This document shows, in pieces, positions 7,165 through 16,072 of a stretch of DNA of 32,853 nt. The first letter of the stretch is position 1, and each line of letters starts with the position of its first letter. The DNA is from NORP309 sp964564165. GTDB lineage: Bacteria; Pseudomonadota; Gammaproteobacteria; Xanthomonadales; Marinicellaceae. Both the position numbers and the translations under genes were made by a program. The DNA lies in contig CAZLZZ010000014.1 in NCBI GenBank assembly GCA_964564165.1, positions 1-32,853 of the forward strand. The letters are read 5' to 3'. A model generated the notes under the pieces. It was not told the DNA's origin. It did no database searches and saw only the letters and a list, made by a program, of their open reading frames with translations.

Positions 7165-10100
7165 CTATCTAGGTCTTGTTGCTTCTGATGAAAACAACTT
7201 AATATCGGTTTTGTCTAATAACCAATCACCTGTAATTGGCGTTGGGAATTGAACATTACTGCTCCATGTTTTATTCTCCGTTAAATCTAATGTCATTGTG
7301 CCTGCGGGAGCCGAGGTAAAAGCAGAGACTCCAGAACAGCTTGGGCACAAGGTATCACTAAAAATGGCGTTGAAATCAAAATTCAACGGAGCCGTGGTGT
7401 TGACAGGGTCGCTGATTAACCAACGCGGCTCACCTGCCGAATCATAAATATAAGGAACGGCAATAGAAGTTTTGCCAATAGTAGCAACAGAAACTCCCCA
7501 GCCAGGCCCGTCAGGGCGACCCCATAAGCCTGTATAATTTTCAATTTCTTGCCCATGGCTCCAGACTAACCATTGGATGCTTTCTGATCCTTGGGCGTTA
7601 TTGATTTGCCAGTCCACTTGTGCGTTTCTTTCATCGTTGAAATCAATGGAAATAGTGCCCACATTTTCAAGCGAAAAAGAACCGTCCAGGTTTAAGCGGG
7701 TCTTATCAAAACCGCCAGTATATTTAAAACCCTCTAATTCTCCAGAGCTGATATACCAAGTGGGCAAACCCCTTTGGTCAAAGGTATACCAAATAATCGA
7801 TAAACGGTTGTTGAATACTTGAATATCAAATCCTCTGCCATTGGTTTCTGGATTGTACCAAAGCCCTGCGTTAGGCCTGATGACTTTATCAACATCGTGA
7901 TGAAACCTGTCATTTAACTTAGGCACAAGTATCATTTTATGCGGTTTATCCAAGCCATTATCCTTGACCAGTTCGCCTAAAAATTCTCCCGTTTCTGCAT
8001 TGAATTTCAAAATAGCATTTTGGTCACTGGCAGCAACTAATAGTGTGTTGTTATCGGTGACAACTATGCCGGTTGGATTAGAATAACCATGACTGACTAG
8101 ATTAACAAACATTTCAGAGACTTCTCCATCATCAATATTAACAGTACCTACTGAGTTTGAATTTTGATTAGTAATATACAGTTTGTTATTAGAGTTAACT
8201 GCAATCGCGAAAGGATCGCCAAACCAATTTTGCAAAAAACCATCTGTAGTTGCAATGATATCAATGGTTCTAGGAGAGCGTGAAAAATATAGAAAGCCAG
8301 CTTTGCCAAGGAAGTAACTGGTTTCATTAAAAGAAATAACATCAATGGGTTGATCTCCTTCTATCAAGTTCCAACTGTAAGAAAAATCAAAACGGGCTTT
8401 TTCTTGCCCTTGAATTGTGAGTATCTGAAAATTATTTAACCGGGTAACGGCTAACGATTGACCATTGTTAATACTGCTTAAACTGGTAGGAAAGCCAGTA
8501 CCAATTTGCACACCGCCACTTTCATCATAAGGAGGTATGTATAAATCTAAAGGTTCTCGGGTCATTAAGTTGAGTCGTCGAATACCGCTAGAACTGGTAT
8601 ATAAAAGAGTTTGGGATTCTTGGCGATAAGTTAAATCAGATTGGAAAGTAAGTAACCCGTCAGTAGACAAAATTTCTATGCCTTGTGATTCACCAGTCTG
8701 GGCATCGACTCTGAGAATTTGATTGCTGCCAACATTGATAACTAGCAAGTCTTGGGCACCATTGTCTAAATCAATATAGGTATCATTGTCATCATCATTG
8801 TCCAGATTATCACCCGTTCCATCTGAATCAAAATCTTGTTGCTCTGTGGTATCATTGGGGAACAGGTCGGAATTATCGCCAACACCATCAGCATCAGAGT
8901 CGGTTGATTCTAGAGCATTAAATGGAAAAGCATCTACATTGTCATCAACCCCATCATTGTCATCATCTGCATCTTGATTGTCGCCCATTCCATCGGTATC
9001 AAAGTCGTGTTGTTCAGCAGCGTTTGATACAAATACATCTGTGTTATCTCCGACGCCATCAAGATCTGTATCACTGGTTTCTGTTGAATTAAAAGGAAAA
9101 TGGTCATCCCAATCACTAACACCATCAGAGTCCTTGTCTGGGTTTATTTTGGCAAAGTTAGGGATAGGTAAGGTTGAAACAGTGGGTTGATAGTTGGCAA
9201 CTATGTCTTTCATTTGATTAAGAACATTAACATTATTAAAGTCTTCATCAGAGCCACAAGCCACCCCACCACACTGAATATTGGGGTTGGAAAAAATATT
9301 TATTTCTAAAAATCGATCTGGTCTGCCTGTGCCAAATGAGCCCATTACTGTGGCAAATTGACCCAGCTTAGAGAATCCAGAGGCGGCAGGTATAAATCTT
9401 TGTGGAGCTGTTGCGTTATTGTGGCCTGCACCCAGATTATGACCCAATTCATGGGCCAATAACTGATCCGTGCAGATTGACCAACTACTCATGCCGTCAC
9501 TCATTATATGTACACCATAGCTGGGGTCAAAATCGGTGCCTTCTGAATTAAGGGTGGGAAAAAAAGCGACGCCACAACTGCCACGTGTTTCGATATTGTG
9601 TGGGCGCATAAGTACAACCATATCAGCCCCGTAAAACTCTCTGTCACGTTTGGCAGTACCTAGACCAAGGACATGTGCTCCTGTTAGGCTTAATCGCAGG
9701 TCATTTAACGCCTCGGAATTTGAATTAAAGGGTTTATATACGACCTGTTCTTTGCCCACTAGTCGGATGGTAAGCTTGACCTCTGAATTGGCTAATATTT
9801 GGTTGGTTAAATTAAAATATTGATTAAGTCGAGTATCAAGCAAGTCTCCTGGGTATCTGTCGGCAATATCTTGACTGTACAACATGAGGAAATCAATCAC
9901 TGTATCAGTGGTTTTGGAAACTTTGTTTTTGTTCAATATAAGTGCAACTTTTTCCTTGTGGTGAATTTTATGCTCAAAAGAACAATCGTTGTAATCTAAA
10001 CCAGTTTGAGGCAACTCAATGACGAAGCTCCCGGTACCTTCTGTAGTAATAATATAATGGGTCTCGCCGATATGCATTTGGCCAAAAATACTGTTCTTGC

Positions 10101-10392
10101 CAATGGTTGCATTGATATAGCCCTTTGAATCAGAGGTTTTGGCTTGAAAACTTTTGTCTCCATTGTTATGAGAATGGCTACTGACAATGTTGAACAATGA
10201 TTCTTCATTTGAATTAATGCTCAAAAGAATGCTGTTGCTTTTTTGGCTGAGAACAGGGATCTGGATTTTATGCAAGTACTTGCTAGGAAAACTGGCATAC
10301 GCAGAGGGATATTGGGACTTGTTTGCCGAGATACTTAGTGAAAAGTGGATAATAAATGATGCGATAAAGAATTTAAACAATAGAGGTTTCAT
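7165..10392 (-). CDS. Secreted reprolysin-like zinc metallopeptidase with TSP3 repeats
   Basis: A 1075-residue exported protein. A signal peptide (KPLLFKFFIASFIIHFSLS) leads into a propeptide-like region (about 25-160). The metallopeptidase domain has the zinc site HELGHNLGAGH at 314-324 and a Met-turn near VMGSFG (349-353), as in adamalysin-type metzincins. Asp-rich thrombospondin type 3 calcium-binding repeats fill about 419-543 (DSDGVSDWDD, DTDLDGVGDN and so on). Then comes a beta-propeller-like region (about 550-840) with QILRVDAQTGE-type blades. Two copies of a GLWYNPETNGRGF / GLWGRPDGPGWGV module (about 850-1060) close the protein. No sortase or PEP-CTERM tail is present. It lies 89 bp downstream of the ECF sigma gene on the same strand and may be its co-transcribed target. 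The likely role is degrading extracellular protein. Confidence 0.88.
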   Translation of the reverse strand: MKPLLFKFFIASFIIHFSLSISANKSQYPSAYASFPSKYLHKIQIPVLSQKSNSILLSINSNEESLFNIVSSHSHNNGDKSFQAKTSDSKGYINATIGKNSIFGQMHIGETHYIITTEGTGSFVIELPQTGLDYNDCSFEHKIHHKEKVALILNKNKVSKTTDTVIDFLMLYSQDIADRYPGDLLDTRLNQYFNLTNQILANSEVKLTIRLVGKEQVVYKPFNSNSEALNDLRLSLTGAHVLGLGTAKRDREFYGADMVVLMRPHNIETRGSCGVAFFPTLNSEGTDFDPSYGVHIMSDGMSSWSICTDQLLAHELGHNLGAGHNNATAPQRFIPAASGFSKLGQFATVMGSFGTGRPDRFLEINIFSNPNIQCGGVACGSDEDFNNVNVLNQMKDIVANYQPTVSTLPIPNFAKINPDKDSDGVSDWDDHFPFNSTETSDTDLDGVGDNTDVFVSNAAEQHDFDTDGMGDNQDADDDNDGVDDNVDAFPFNALESTDSDADGVGDNSDLFPNDTTEQQDFDSDGTGDNLDNDDDNDTYIDLDNGAQDLLVINVGSNQILRVDAQTGESQGIEILSTDGLLTFQSDLTYRQESQTLLYTSSSGIRRLNLMTREPLDLYIPPYDESGGVQIGTGFPTSLSSINNGQSLAVTRLNNFQILTIQGQEKARFDFSYSWNLIEGDQPIDVISFNETSYFLGKAGFLYFSRSPRTIDIIATTDGFLQNWFGDPFAIAVNSNNKLYITNQNSNSVGTVNIDDGEVSEMFVNLVSHGYSNPTGIVVTDNNTLLVAASDQNAILKFNAETGEFLGELVKDNGLDKPHKMILVPKLNDRFHHDVDKVIRPNAGLWYNPETNGRGFDIQVFNNRLSIIWYTFDQRGLPTWYISSGELEGFKYTGGFDKTRLNLDGSFSLENVGTISIDFNDERNAQVDWQINNAQGSESIQWLVWSHGQEIENYTGLWGRPDGPGWGVSVATIGKTSIAVPYIYDSAGEPRWLISDPVNTTAPLNFDFNAIFSDTLCPSCSGVSAFTSAPAGTMTLDLTENKTWSSNVQFPTPITGDWLLDKTDIKLFSSEATRPR

Positions 10393-10481
10393 GATTATAT
10401 AAGGGTTTTATTTATATAGGATTTACGATAATAACACAATTGAGGATCAAATAGTACAACTTTATTAGTTGCTACACTTGC

Positions 10482-11051
10482 TTACATATGAGCAATAAGC
10501 CAAGCTCTAGCAGCTGTCCACAATCTATTAATGGTGCGCGCTGATACATCCATGGCCAAAGCGGTTTCATCAACAGTTAACCCTGAAAAATAGCGAAGTT
10601 TGACTACACAAGCCATGTGTTCATCTTTTAGTTCTAATCGAGTTAGCGCACGATCCAAATCTAAAATATTGGCATCAAGAGTAATATCATCGGGTTTGGC
10701 AATGTCAATGTTGTGTGTGTGTTTTGCATTGGCGCCGTGTTTTAGTGCCATTTTACTGCGAGCTGAATCAATCAATATTCTGCGCATGGATTCAGCGGCA
10801 GCAGCAAAGAAATGTTTGCGGTTTTGCCACTTTAAATTAGGCTCTTTGACCAATCGCAAATAGGCTTCATGAACCAAGGCTGTGGGGGTCAAGGTATGAT
10901 TGGGTCTTTCGGAATTCATTCTATACTGAGCAATAACTTTAAGTTCAGAATAGACCAAAGACAACAGCTGATTATTTTTGTGCTCATCAGTCATGTCCTG
11001 ACGAATCAATAACTGAGTAATTTCATTTGCGGCTTTTGAATCTTCTAACAT
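10482..11051 (-). CDS. ECF sigma factor of the kinase-associated type
   Basis: A 189-residue sigma-70 family factor. Region 2 (about 25-95) includes LTPTALVHEAYLRL and KHFFAAAAESMRRILIDSARSK. Region 4 (about 130-185) includes LKLRYFSGLTVDETA-like helix-turn-helix sequence (VKLRYFSGLTVDETALAM) and ARTINRLWTAARAWL. The wording matches the ECF subgroup (Sig-70_X6 type) found with Ser/Thr kinases. Ordinary ECF factors have an acidic DAED-like stretch in region 2.2. Here that position reads HTLTPTALVHE with Thr53, Thr55 and Thr57. In the Vibrio EcfP/PknT pair the same replacement makes the factor depend on phosphorylation of a Thr. Divergent from a kinase gene and upstream of a secreted peptidase, it probably forms one pathway with them. 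The start ATG 11051 has AAAGAA upstream, only 12 bp from the repeat element. Confidence 0.9.
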   Translation of the reverse strand: MLEDSKAANEITQLLIRQDMTDEHKNNQLLSLVYSELKVIAQYRMNSERPNHTLTPTALVHEAYLRLVKEPNLKWQNRKHFFAAAAESMRRILIDSARSKMALKHGANAKHTHNIDIAKPDDITLDANILDLDRALTRLELKDEHMACVVKLRYFSGLTVDETALAMDVSARTINRLWTAARAWLIAHM

Positions 11052-11061
11052 TTCTTTATTT

Positions 11062-11241
11062 TACCCTATTCCCGGTATAGAAACGCGAATTAGAGTGCAA
11101 TCACTTGGTATGTATAGCAAATTTAAAAAACACGTCGTCACCTCATTGGTGATAAGTTGTTTTTTAGGATTGCTAGACGTGTTAAGGGGTTGTGTTATAA
11201 TCGTGTTTTCTATTTTTAACAACTATATCGGGATTAGGGTT
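11062..11241. repeat. Palindromic TIR element, copy 2 (MITE-like), between sigma and kinase genes
   Basis: Left end TACCCTATTCCCGGTATAG (11062-11080) is the inverted partner of CTATATCGGGATTAGGGT (11223-11240). The interior is also an imperfect palindrome: AAACGCGA... against ...TCGTGTTT, and a central hairpin with GTCACC / GGTGAT flanked by A-runs and T-runs (about 11125-11166). The 176-bp element encodes nothing but could fold into one long stem. It occupies most of the sigma-kinase intergenic space. Confidence 0.75.
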
Positions 11242-11277
11242 TTAGCAAAAATGGGCTGAATATGACATAATGAATGT

Positions 11278-13527
11278 ATGAATAACAATCAATACAACTG
11301 GGATAAGCTTTGGGAGCTATTTGAGATACTGATTCTCGAACCCAAATCTGAACATCCTAAGATCATTGCTGATGCAGGTGTCGACAATATTGAAATGCAA
11401 GCGGAGTTGAGTAAATTACTTGAGGCCCATTATTCTGAATCAATACTTTTAGACGAGCAACCTCAGTGGAGGGATGAGTTTATCCAAGCTTTTGAGCCGC
11501 CAAAATCCATCCGTGGCTATAAGATTGAAAAAAAACTGGGTTCAGGCGGTATTGGCGATGTGTATTTGGGCAGTAAAAACGATGACGGGTTTGAGCGCAA
11601 GGTCGCCATTAAGTTTGCCACAACAGGGCGTTTCTCACCCCATGTTTTGACCAGTTTTAACCGTGAACTAGAAGTGTTGTTGTCGTTGAACCATGTTCAC
11701 ATTGAACGCTTGTATGATGGTGGTATCACCGATGAAAATGTGCCCTTTCTTATCGTTGAATACATAGATGGAAGTCACATAGATAAATATTGTGATGACA
11801 ATCTCATGACCGTAAATCAACGTCTGGTTTTATTTCAAAAAATATGCTTAGCTGTTGATGCTGTTCACCGTTCATTAATTGTTCACCGAGATATTAAAGC
11901 TGGGAATATTATGGTGAATAATCAAGGAGAGCCTAAACTGTTGGATTTTGGACTGGCAAAGTTGTCTAACCAAGAATCAGACATTGAATCAGAAAGCCAA
12001 ACATTGTCTAGCATGATGATGACCATCGCTTATGCCAGTCCAGAACAAATCAATGGCGGCAATATTACCACCGCAAGCGATATTTGTTCATTGGGAATAT
12101 TGTTGTACTATTTATTAACAGGCAAGCTGCCTTATAACGTTGAAACCAACAATTTGGTCGCAGCTATCCAGACTATCACACAGTTTGTTCCAAAATTGGC
12201 CAGTAAAAATACTCAGACTCAGTCAGTGATTGAATCTGTAGAACCCAATTTGGCCAGAAAACTATCGGAAGATATTGAACAGATTATTGCTAAATCAATC
12301 GCAAAACAGCCAGATCGCCGTTACTTATCTGCGGTTAAGTTTGCCGATGATATTCAAAATTATCTCGATAATCGACCAGTTATCGCCAAGAAGGATTCTA
12401 CCTTATACCGTTTAAAGAAATTTATACAAAGACATTTGTTTGGAGTCGTTTTGAGCAGTCTTGCGACAATAACTTTGGTGGCTTTAACATGGGTTTTATT
12501 TATACAGTCTAAAGACTTGAAACAGTCCATTCAGGAAATAAGCCTAGAACAAAAAAGAGTGATGCAAGTGACTACTTTTTTAAAAGATATGTTTAAAGTA
12601 TCAGATCCGTTGGTGACTGATGCTAAAATTATTCAAGTAAAAGACCTGTTGGATTATTCAAGCAATCGTCTGGATTCTCAATTTAATCAAGAGCCCATGA
12701 CCAAAGCAACGCTGTATGAAACTTTGGGGAATGTGTATTTAAATATGAGCCATTTAGAGCAGGCAGAGCTTCAATTTAAAAAGGCCAATGAGTTGTTTTT
12801 AAATCTTGAGAATAAAGACGGGCTGTTGAGGATGTATTTAGCAAGAACAAGATTGTTACAACAACAGGGGAAATTAGAAGAAGCACAAAGCGAAACCAAT
12901 ACATTGTTGAAGTATTATAAATTTGAACAGTTAGCTATTGAAGTTCAAGCGAAAATTGAGGTCTTTCAAGGGATCAACAATTATCAATTGGGAAATTTTG
13001 TAAAGGCCAAACAATGGCTTGAGTCCGGATTAGAAAAAAGAATCGAGTTATTTGGAGAAGAGCACTCCTTGGTGGTAGACATATATCAGTTGTTGGGCAA
13101 TGTCTATTGGAGATTGGGTGATTTTAAACAAGTTGAATATTATTATTTAAAAAGTTATTCCTTAAACAAGAGCCAATTGGGCGAAACTCATCACAAGACC
13201 ATAAAGAGCCGTTCAGCACTGGGTGCTTTAGCTTATGCCAAAGGCAATTTTGTAAAATCCTTAGAGCATTTTCGACATGTAGCCAACGCTAGGCTTGATA
13301 GATTAGGCGACAAGCATATTTTGACTGCCTCAGCGTTTAACCGTTTGGGGGCAACATATTTTGAAGCCGGCGAGTACAAATTAGCAGAGGTAAACTTAAT
13401 TCTAGCCTTACAAATATTCAATAATTTAAACTTATCTGAGTCTATGAAATACGCCAGAACATTAAACAACTTGGGCTTGGTTGAAAGGCAAGGTCGGCAA
13501 TACTATAAGGCACAACAAACCTTTTAA
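11278..13527 (+). CDS. Membrane Ser/Thr protein kinase with TPR domain (N-terminal part of frameshifted gene)
   Basis: A PknB-type kinase with 749 residues before the stop. After a helical N-terminal segment, the kinase domain spans about 80-365: GSGGIG loop (88-93), VAIKF with Lys112, IVHRDIKAGN (catalytic Asp205), DFG (223-225) and SPE (254-256). All catalytic residues are kept. A transmembrane helix covers about 388-409, so the kinase is cytoplasmic and the following TPRs (42-residue type, LNNLG and LGA motifs) should be periplasmic. The reading frame stops at 13525 in the middle of a TPR, and the missing C-terminus continues in another frame (13554-14159 and just upstream). It is divergent from the ECF sigma gene, the expected phosphorylation target. 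The kinase itself should be functional if the truncated protein is stable. Confidence 0.9.
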   Translation: MNNNQYNWDKLWELFEILILEPKSEHPKIIADAGVDNIEMQAELSKLLEAHYSESILLDEQPQWRDEFIQAFEPPKSIRGYKIEKKLGSGGIGDVYLGSKNDDGFERKVAIKFATTGRFSPHVLTSFNRELEVLLSLNHVHIERLYDGGITDENVPFLIVEYIDGSHIDKYCDDNLMTVNQRLVLFQKICLAVDAVHRSLIVHRDIKAGNIMVNNQGEPKLLDFGLAKLSNQESDIESESQTLSSMMMTIAYASPEQINGGNITTASDICSLGILLYYLLTGKLPYNVETNNLVAAIQTITQFVPKLASKNTQTQSVIESVEPNLARKLSEDIEQIIAKSIAKQPDRRYLSAVKFADDIQNYLDNRPVIAKKDSTLYRLKKFIQRHLFGVVLSSLATITLVALTWVLFIQSKDLKQSIQEISLEQKRVMQVTTFLKDMFKVSDPLVTDAKIIQVKDLLDYSSNRLDSQFNQEPMTKATLYETLGNVYLNMSHLEQAELQFKKANELFLNLENKDGLLRMYLARTRLLQQQGKLEEAQSETNTLLKYYKFEQLAIEVQAKIEVFQGINNYQLGNFVKAKQWLESGLEKRIELFGEEHSLVVDIYQLLGNVYWRLGDFKQVEYYYLKSYSLNKSQLGETHHKTIKSRSALGALAYAKGNFVKSLEHFRHVANARLDRLGDKHILTASAFNRLGATYFEAGEYKLAEVNLILALQIFNNLNLSESMKYARTLNNLGLVERQGRQYYKAQQTF

Positions 13528-13553
13528 AAGCCAGGTCCTTACAAGTTAATCAT

Positions 13554-14159
13554 TTGGGCGAGGCGCACACAGATGTGGCTGGCTTGAATAATAATTTGGG
13601 AATGGTTGCAGCCGACATGGGTGAAATTGAACAAGCCTTGTCCTTGTTTAAACAGGCCTATGCGGCTATGTACGCACAAAATCAATTAAAGAATGTCAAT
13701 ATAGCCTTTTCCATGACGAATATTGGCCGCATGTATTTAGAATTAGACGAAAACAAAAAAGCCCAAGACTGGATAAGTCGGGCTTTGGATTTAAGGTTGG
13801 AAAAGCTCGGTGAAGGCAACTCATATTATGTAGAAACCCTCTCGGCATTTACAGAAATTCAAATTGCCCAAGGCAACCTAGATGGTGCAAAAGAAAGTTT
13901 ACAACACGCGGTAAAGATTAGAACAAAAAAATTCCCAGCAAACGACTGGAGAACCGCTGAAAGTCAGGCCTTGTTGGCACTGATTGAGAAAGGCGACAAT
14001 AAAGACACAAAAGCGCACATAGTATTTAACTGTAACCTTGACATTGTGCGGCAAAAACTAGGCAAGCAGCATTATCGGGTTAACAGACTGCTAGAGAAAC
14101 AAAAATCATTCAAAATACAAGAGTTCTTTAATCAGCACCAATGTGCCGAAATTAATTGA
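13554..14159 (+). CDS. C-terminal TPR part of the kinase gene, out of frame
   Basis: About 200 residues of tetratricopeptide repeats (AGLNNNLGMVAADMGEIEQA, TNIGRMYLELDENKKA and so on) that continue the kinase protein. The frame is open from before 13527, reading LKARSLQVNHLGEAHTD. Adding one T to the CTTTTA run at 13521-13526 would join the two parts and give exactly 42 residues between ARTLNNLG and AGLNNNLG, the period of this TPR class. The TTG at 13554 has no ribosome site, so independent translation is unlikely. This is a gene fragment caused by a one-base deletion or a sequencing error. Its stop overlaps the convergent degS stop by 8 bp. Confidence 0.8.
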   Translation: MGEAHTDVAGLNNNLGMVAADMGEIEQALSLFKQAYAAMYAQNQLKNVNIAFSMTNIGRMYLELDENKKAQDWISRALDLRLEKLGEGNSYYVETLSAFTEIQIAQGNLDGAKESLQHAVKIRTKKFPANDWRTAESQALLALIEKGDNKDTKAHIVFNCNLDIVRQKLGKQHYRVNRLLEKQKSFKIQEFFNQHQCAEIN

Positions 14160-15261
14160 TTTGTGCAGGCCTGTCAATGGTTGTAATTTGTTTACTAAAG
14201 GGTCGACCTTGTGAAAATCCCAAGACCTCTAGGGCTTCACCTGGTTTAGATTGAGCGATTATTTCTCTGAAATGGCGTTGGTCAAGGATTGCAACATCGT
14301 TAATATGAGTGATGATATCGTTGCGTTTTAGTTCGGACTTGTGTGCAGGAGAGTCTCGATAAACACTGTATACCACTACCCCTCTTTCAGGCTTTACCAG
14401 CCGCTGCTGATAAAAATTTTGTGCTGAGTACAAGTTTGCGCCTAACCAACCTCTTAACACTTTGCCATTTTTCAGTATCTCTTGCATGATTAATTTTGTG
14501 GCATTAGATGGAATGGCGAAGTTAATTCCTTGGGCGCCTTGTTGGTTGAAATTTGCAGTACTAATTCCGACCAAGTTACCATGAGCGTTTATCAATGCTC
14601 CCCCTGAATTGCCTTCGTTAATCGCGGCATCTGTCTGTATAAAGTTTTCAATAGTACTTACCGATAATCCACTTCTGCCTTTGGCGCTGACTATGCCCAA
14701 TGTAACACTTTGGCTCAGGCCATAGGGGTTGCCAACAGCCATGACTATATCGCCTGTTTGTGTGGTATCTGAATCAGCAAAAGTAGCTGGAGTTAGATTG
14801 ATGGCTTCAATTTTTAACACAGCAATATCTGTAACTCTGTCGGCCCCGATAATTTTGGCTTCAAGCAATGAGTTGTCCCAGAGCGATACGATGATTTGAG
14901 TAGCGCCTTCTATAACATGAAAATTAGTTACGATATAACCATCCTCAGACATAACTACACCTGAGCCCAAATATTGCCTGATTTCTGGTTGCAAGGTTAA
15001 GGAGCTTAGTCCCTTGGAATTGTTAAATTTAGGGTTAATCAATTGTTTTCGGTAAACTTCTTTGTGCGTATAAATGCTAACTACCGAAGGAGAGATCTTG
15101 TTTACTGCCTGTGCATAACTATAAGGAGCGCTTGGAACCGATGTGTTTTTAGACTTTTTAAAAGGTGAATCGGCTTGAAAATAAACGATTAAAAACCCCA
15201 AAGCCAGACCAGCAACGATAGATTGTAGAATAAATTTTGTTAAGGTAAAGGCTTTGCTCAT
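14152..15261 (-). CDS. degS: DegS-type membrane-anchored serine protease
   Basis: A 369-residue trypsin-like protease with one PDZ domain. An N-terminal transmembrane anchor (about 8-28, FILQSIVAGLALGFLIVYF) replaces a cleavable signal. The triad is seen as His in TNFHVI, Asp in DIAVLK and Ser in GNSGGAL. The PDZ domain follows from about 265 (RGWLGAN, GVVVYSVYRDSPAHKSELKRNDIITHIND). One PDZ plus a membrane anchor fits DegS/AlgW, which cut anti-sigma factor RseA when the PDZ senses misfolded outer-membrane proteins, rather than soluble DegP/DegQ with two PDZ domains. It is divergent from the bc1 operon. AlgW/DegS genes lie in this general neighbourhood in other gammaproteobacteria. Confidence 0.88.
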   Translation of the reverse strand: MSKAFTLTKFILQSIVAGLALGFLIVYFQADSPFKKSKNTSVPSAPYSYAQAVNKISPSVVSIYTHKEVYRKQLINPKFNNSKGLSSLTLQPEIRQYLGSGVVMSEDGYIVTNFHVIEGATQIIVSLWDNSLLEAKIIGADRVTDIAVLKIEAINLTPATFADSDTTQTGDIVMAVGNPYGLSQSVTLGIVSAKGRSGLSVSTIENFIQTDAAINEGNSGGALINAHGNLVGISTANFNQQGAQGINFAIPSNATKLIMQEILKNGKVLRGWLGANLYSAQNFYQQRLVKPERGVVVYSVYRDSPAHKSELKRNDIITHINDVAILDQRHFREIIAQSKPGEALEVLGFSQGRPFSKQITTIDRPAQIN

Positions 15262-15478
15262 GTTGAAAAAAGAAAACGTGGAGTTGATTAAAAGATGAAT
15301 TGTACCCGATTAAAAGTGACATAAATAAATTTTAACGTTAATTTAATGTTTTTTTGACACATCAATTATCCGAAATGCTGTATTACAAGAACTGAACACA
15401 TATTTATGTGTGAAATCATTTAATTTTGGAGTAAAATCCATGCGTTAATGAGTAATAAAAAAGTAGGAGTGAGTAAAC

Positions 15479-16072
15479 ATGACTGATCAAGTCAATGAGA
15501 GTCGCAGAAACCTATTGATTGCAACCTCTGCTGTAGGTGCAATTGGTGCTGGTTTTGCCGCGGTTCCGTTTTTAAAAGCTTGGCTACCAAGTGAGCGAGC
15601 AAAATCAGCTGGCGAACCGGTAACAGCAAATATTTCAAAATTAGAAGTGGGCCAAAAAATCCAGTTGATGTGGAGAGGACAACCAATTTTTATCGTCAAA
15701 CGCGACAAAACATTGCTTGACACACTTCCAGAATTAAGTGATAGATTAAAAGATCCTGATTCTAATGACAGTATTCAGCCTGGTTCTTCAAAAAATATAC
15801 ACCGCTCTCAAAAAGAAGAGTTATTGGTGATGGTTGGTATCTGTACACATCTGGGTTGTTCGCCTAAAGTTTATTCTGAAATTGTTCCGCAAGCGTTTGA
15901 TTCAGATTGGAAAGGCGGATTTTTCTGTCCTTGCCATGGTTCGGCATTTGATATCTCAGGAAGGGTTTTTAATGGATCTCCTGCGGGTACGAATATGGTG
16001 ATTCCGCCTTATGTTTTTGTCGATGACAATAATTTAATTATAGGTGTTGAGTCACTAGAAGGAGAGGCATAA
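15479..16072 (+). CDS. petA: Ubiquinol-cytochrome c reductase, Rieske iron-sulfur subunit
   Basis: A 197-residue Rieske protein of the cytochrome bc1 complex. It takes the first electron from ubiquinol at the Qo site. The N-terminal Tat-type signal/anchor has the RR pair in ESRRNLLIATSAVGAIG. The [2Fe-2S] site is complete: CTHLGC (122-127) and CPCHGS (150-155), two Cys and two His ligands plus the disulfide cysteines. AGGAG lies 9 nt before ATG 15479. The stop overlaps the start of petB (TAATG), so the two are translationally coupled in the order petA-petB-petC. Confidence 0.97.
   Translation: MTDQVNESRRNLLIATSAVGAIGAGFAAVPFLKAWLPSERAKSAGEPVTANISKLEVGQKIQLMWRGQPIFIVKRDKTLLDTLPELSDRLKDPDSNDSIQPGSSKNIHRSQKEELLVMVGICTHLGCSPKVYSEIVPQAFDSDWKGGFFCPCHGSAFDISGRVFNGSPAGTNMVIPPYVFVDDNNLIIGVESLEGEA

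Noticed and set aside
8786..9190. Plus-strand ORFs rich in Ser opposite the metallopeptidase
   Set aside because: They are antisense shadows of the Asp-rich TSP3 repeats; GAT/GAC repeats read as Ser codons on the other strand.
7165..10392. Metallopeptidase as an exosortase H substrate
   Set aside because: Its C-terminus has no IPTLxxWG motif, no terminal hydrophobic helix and no basic tail.
13521..13527. Programmed -1 frameshifting in the kinase
   Set aside because: The CTTTTAAAA run is not a canonical X-XXY-YYZ slippery site in the zero frame: TTA-AAA lies in the -1 frame. A deletion or sequencing error is simpler.
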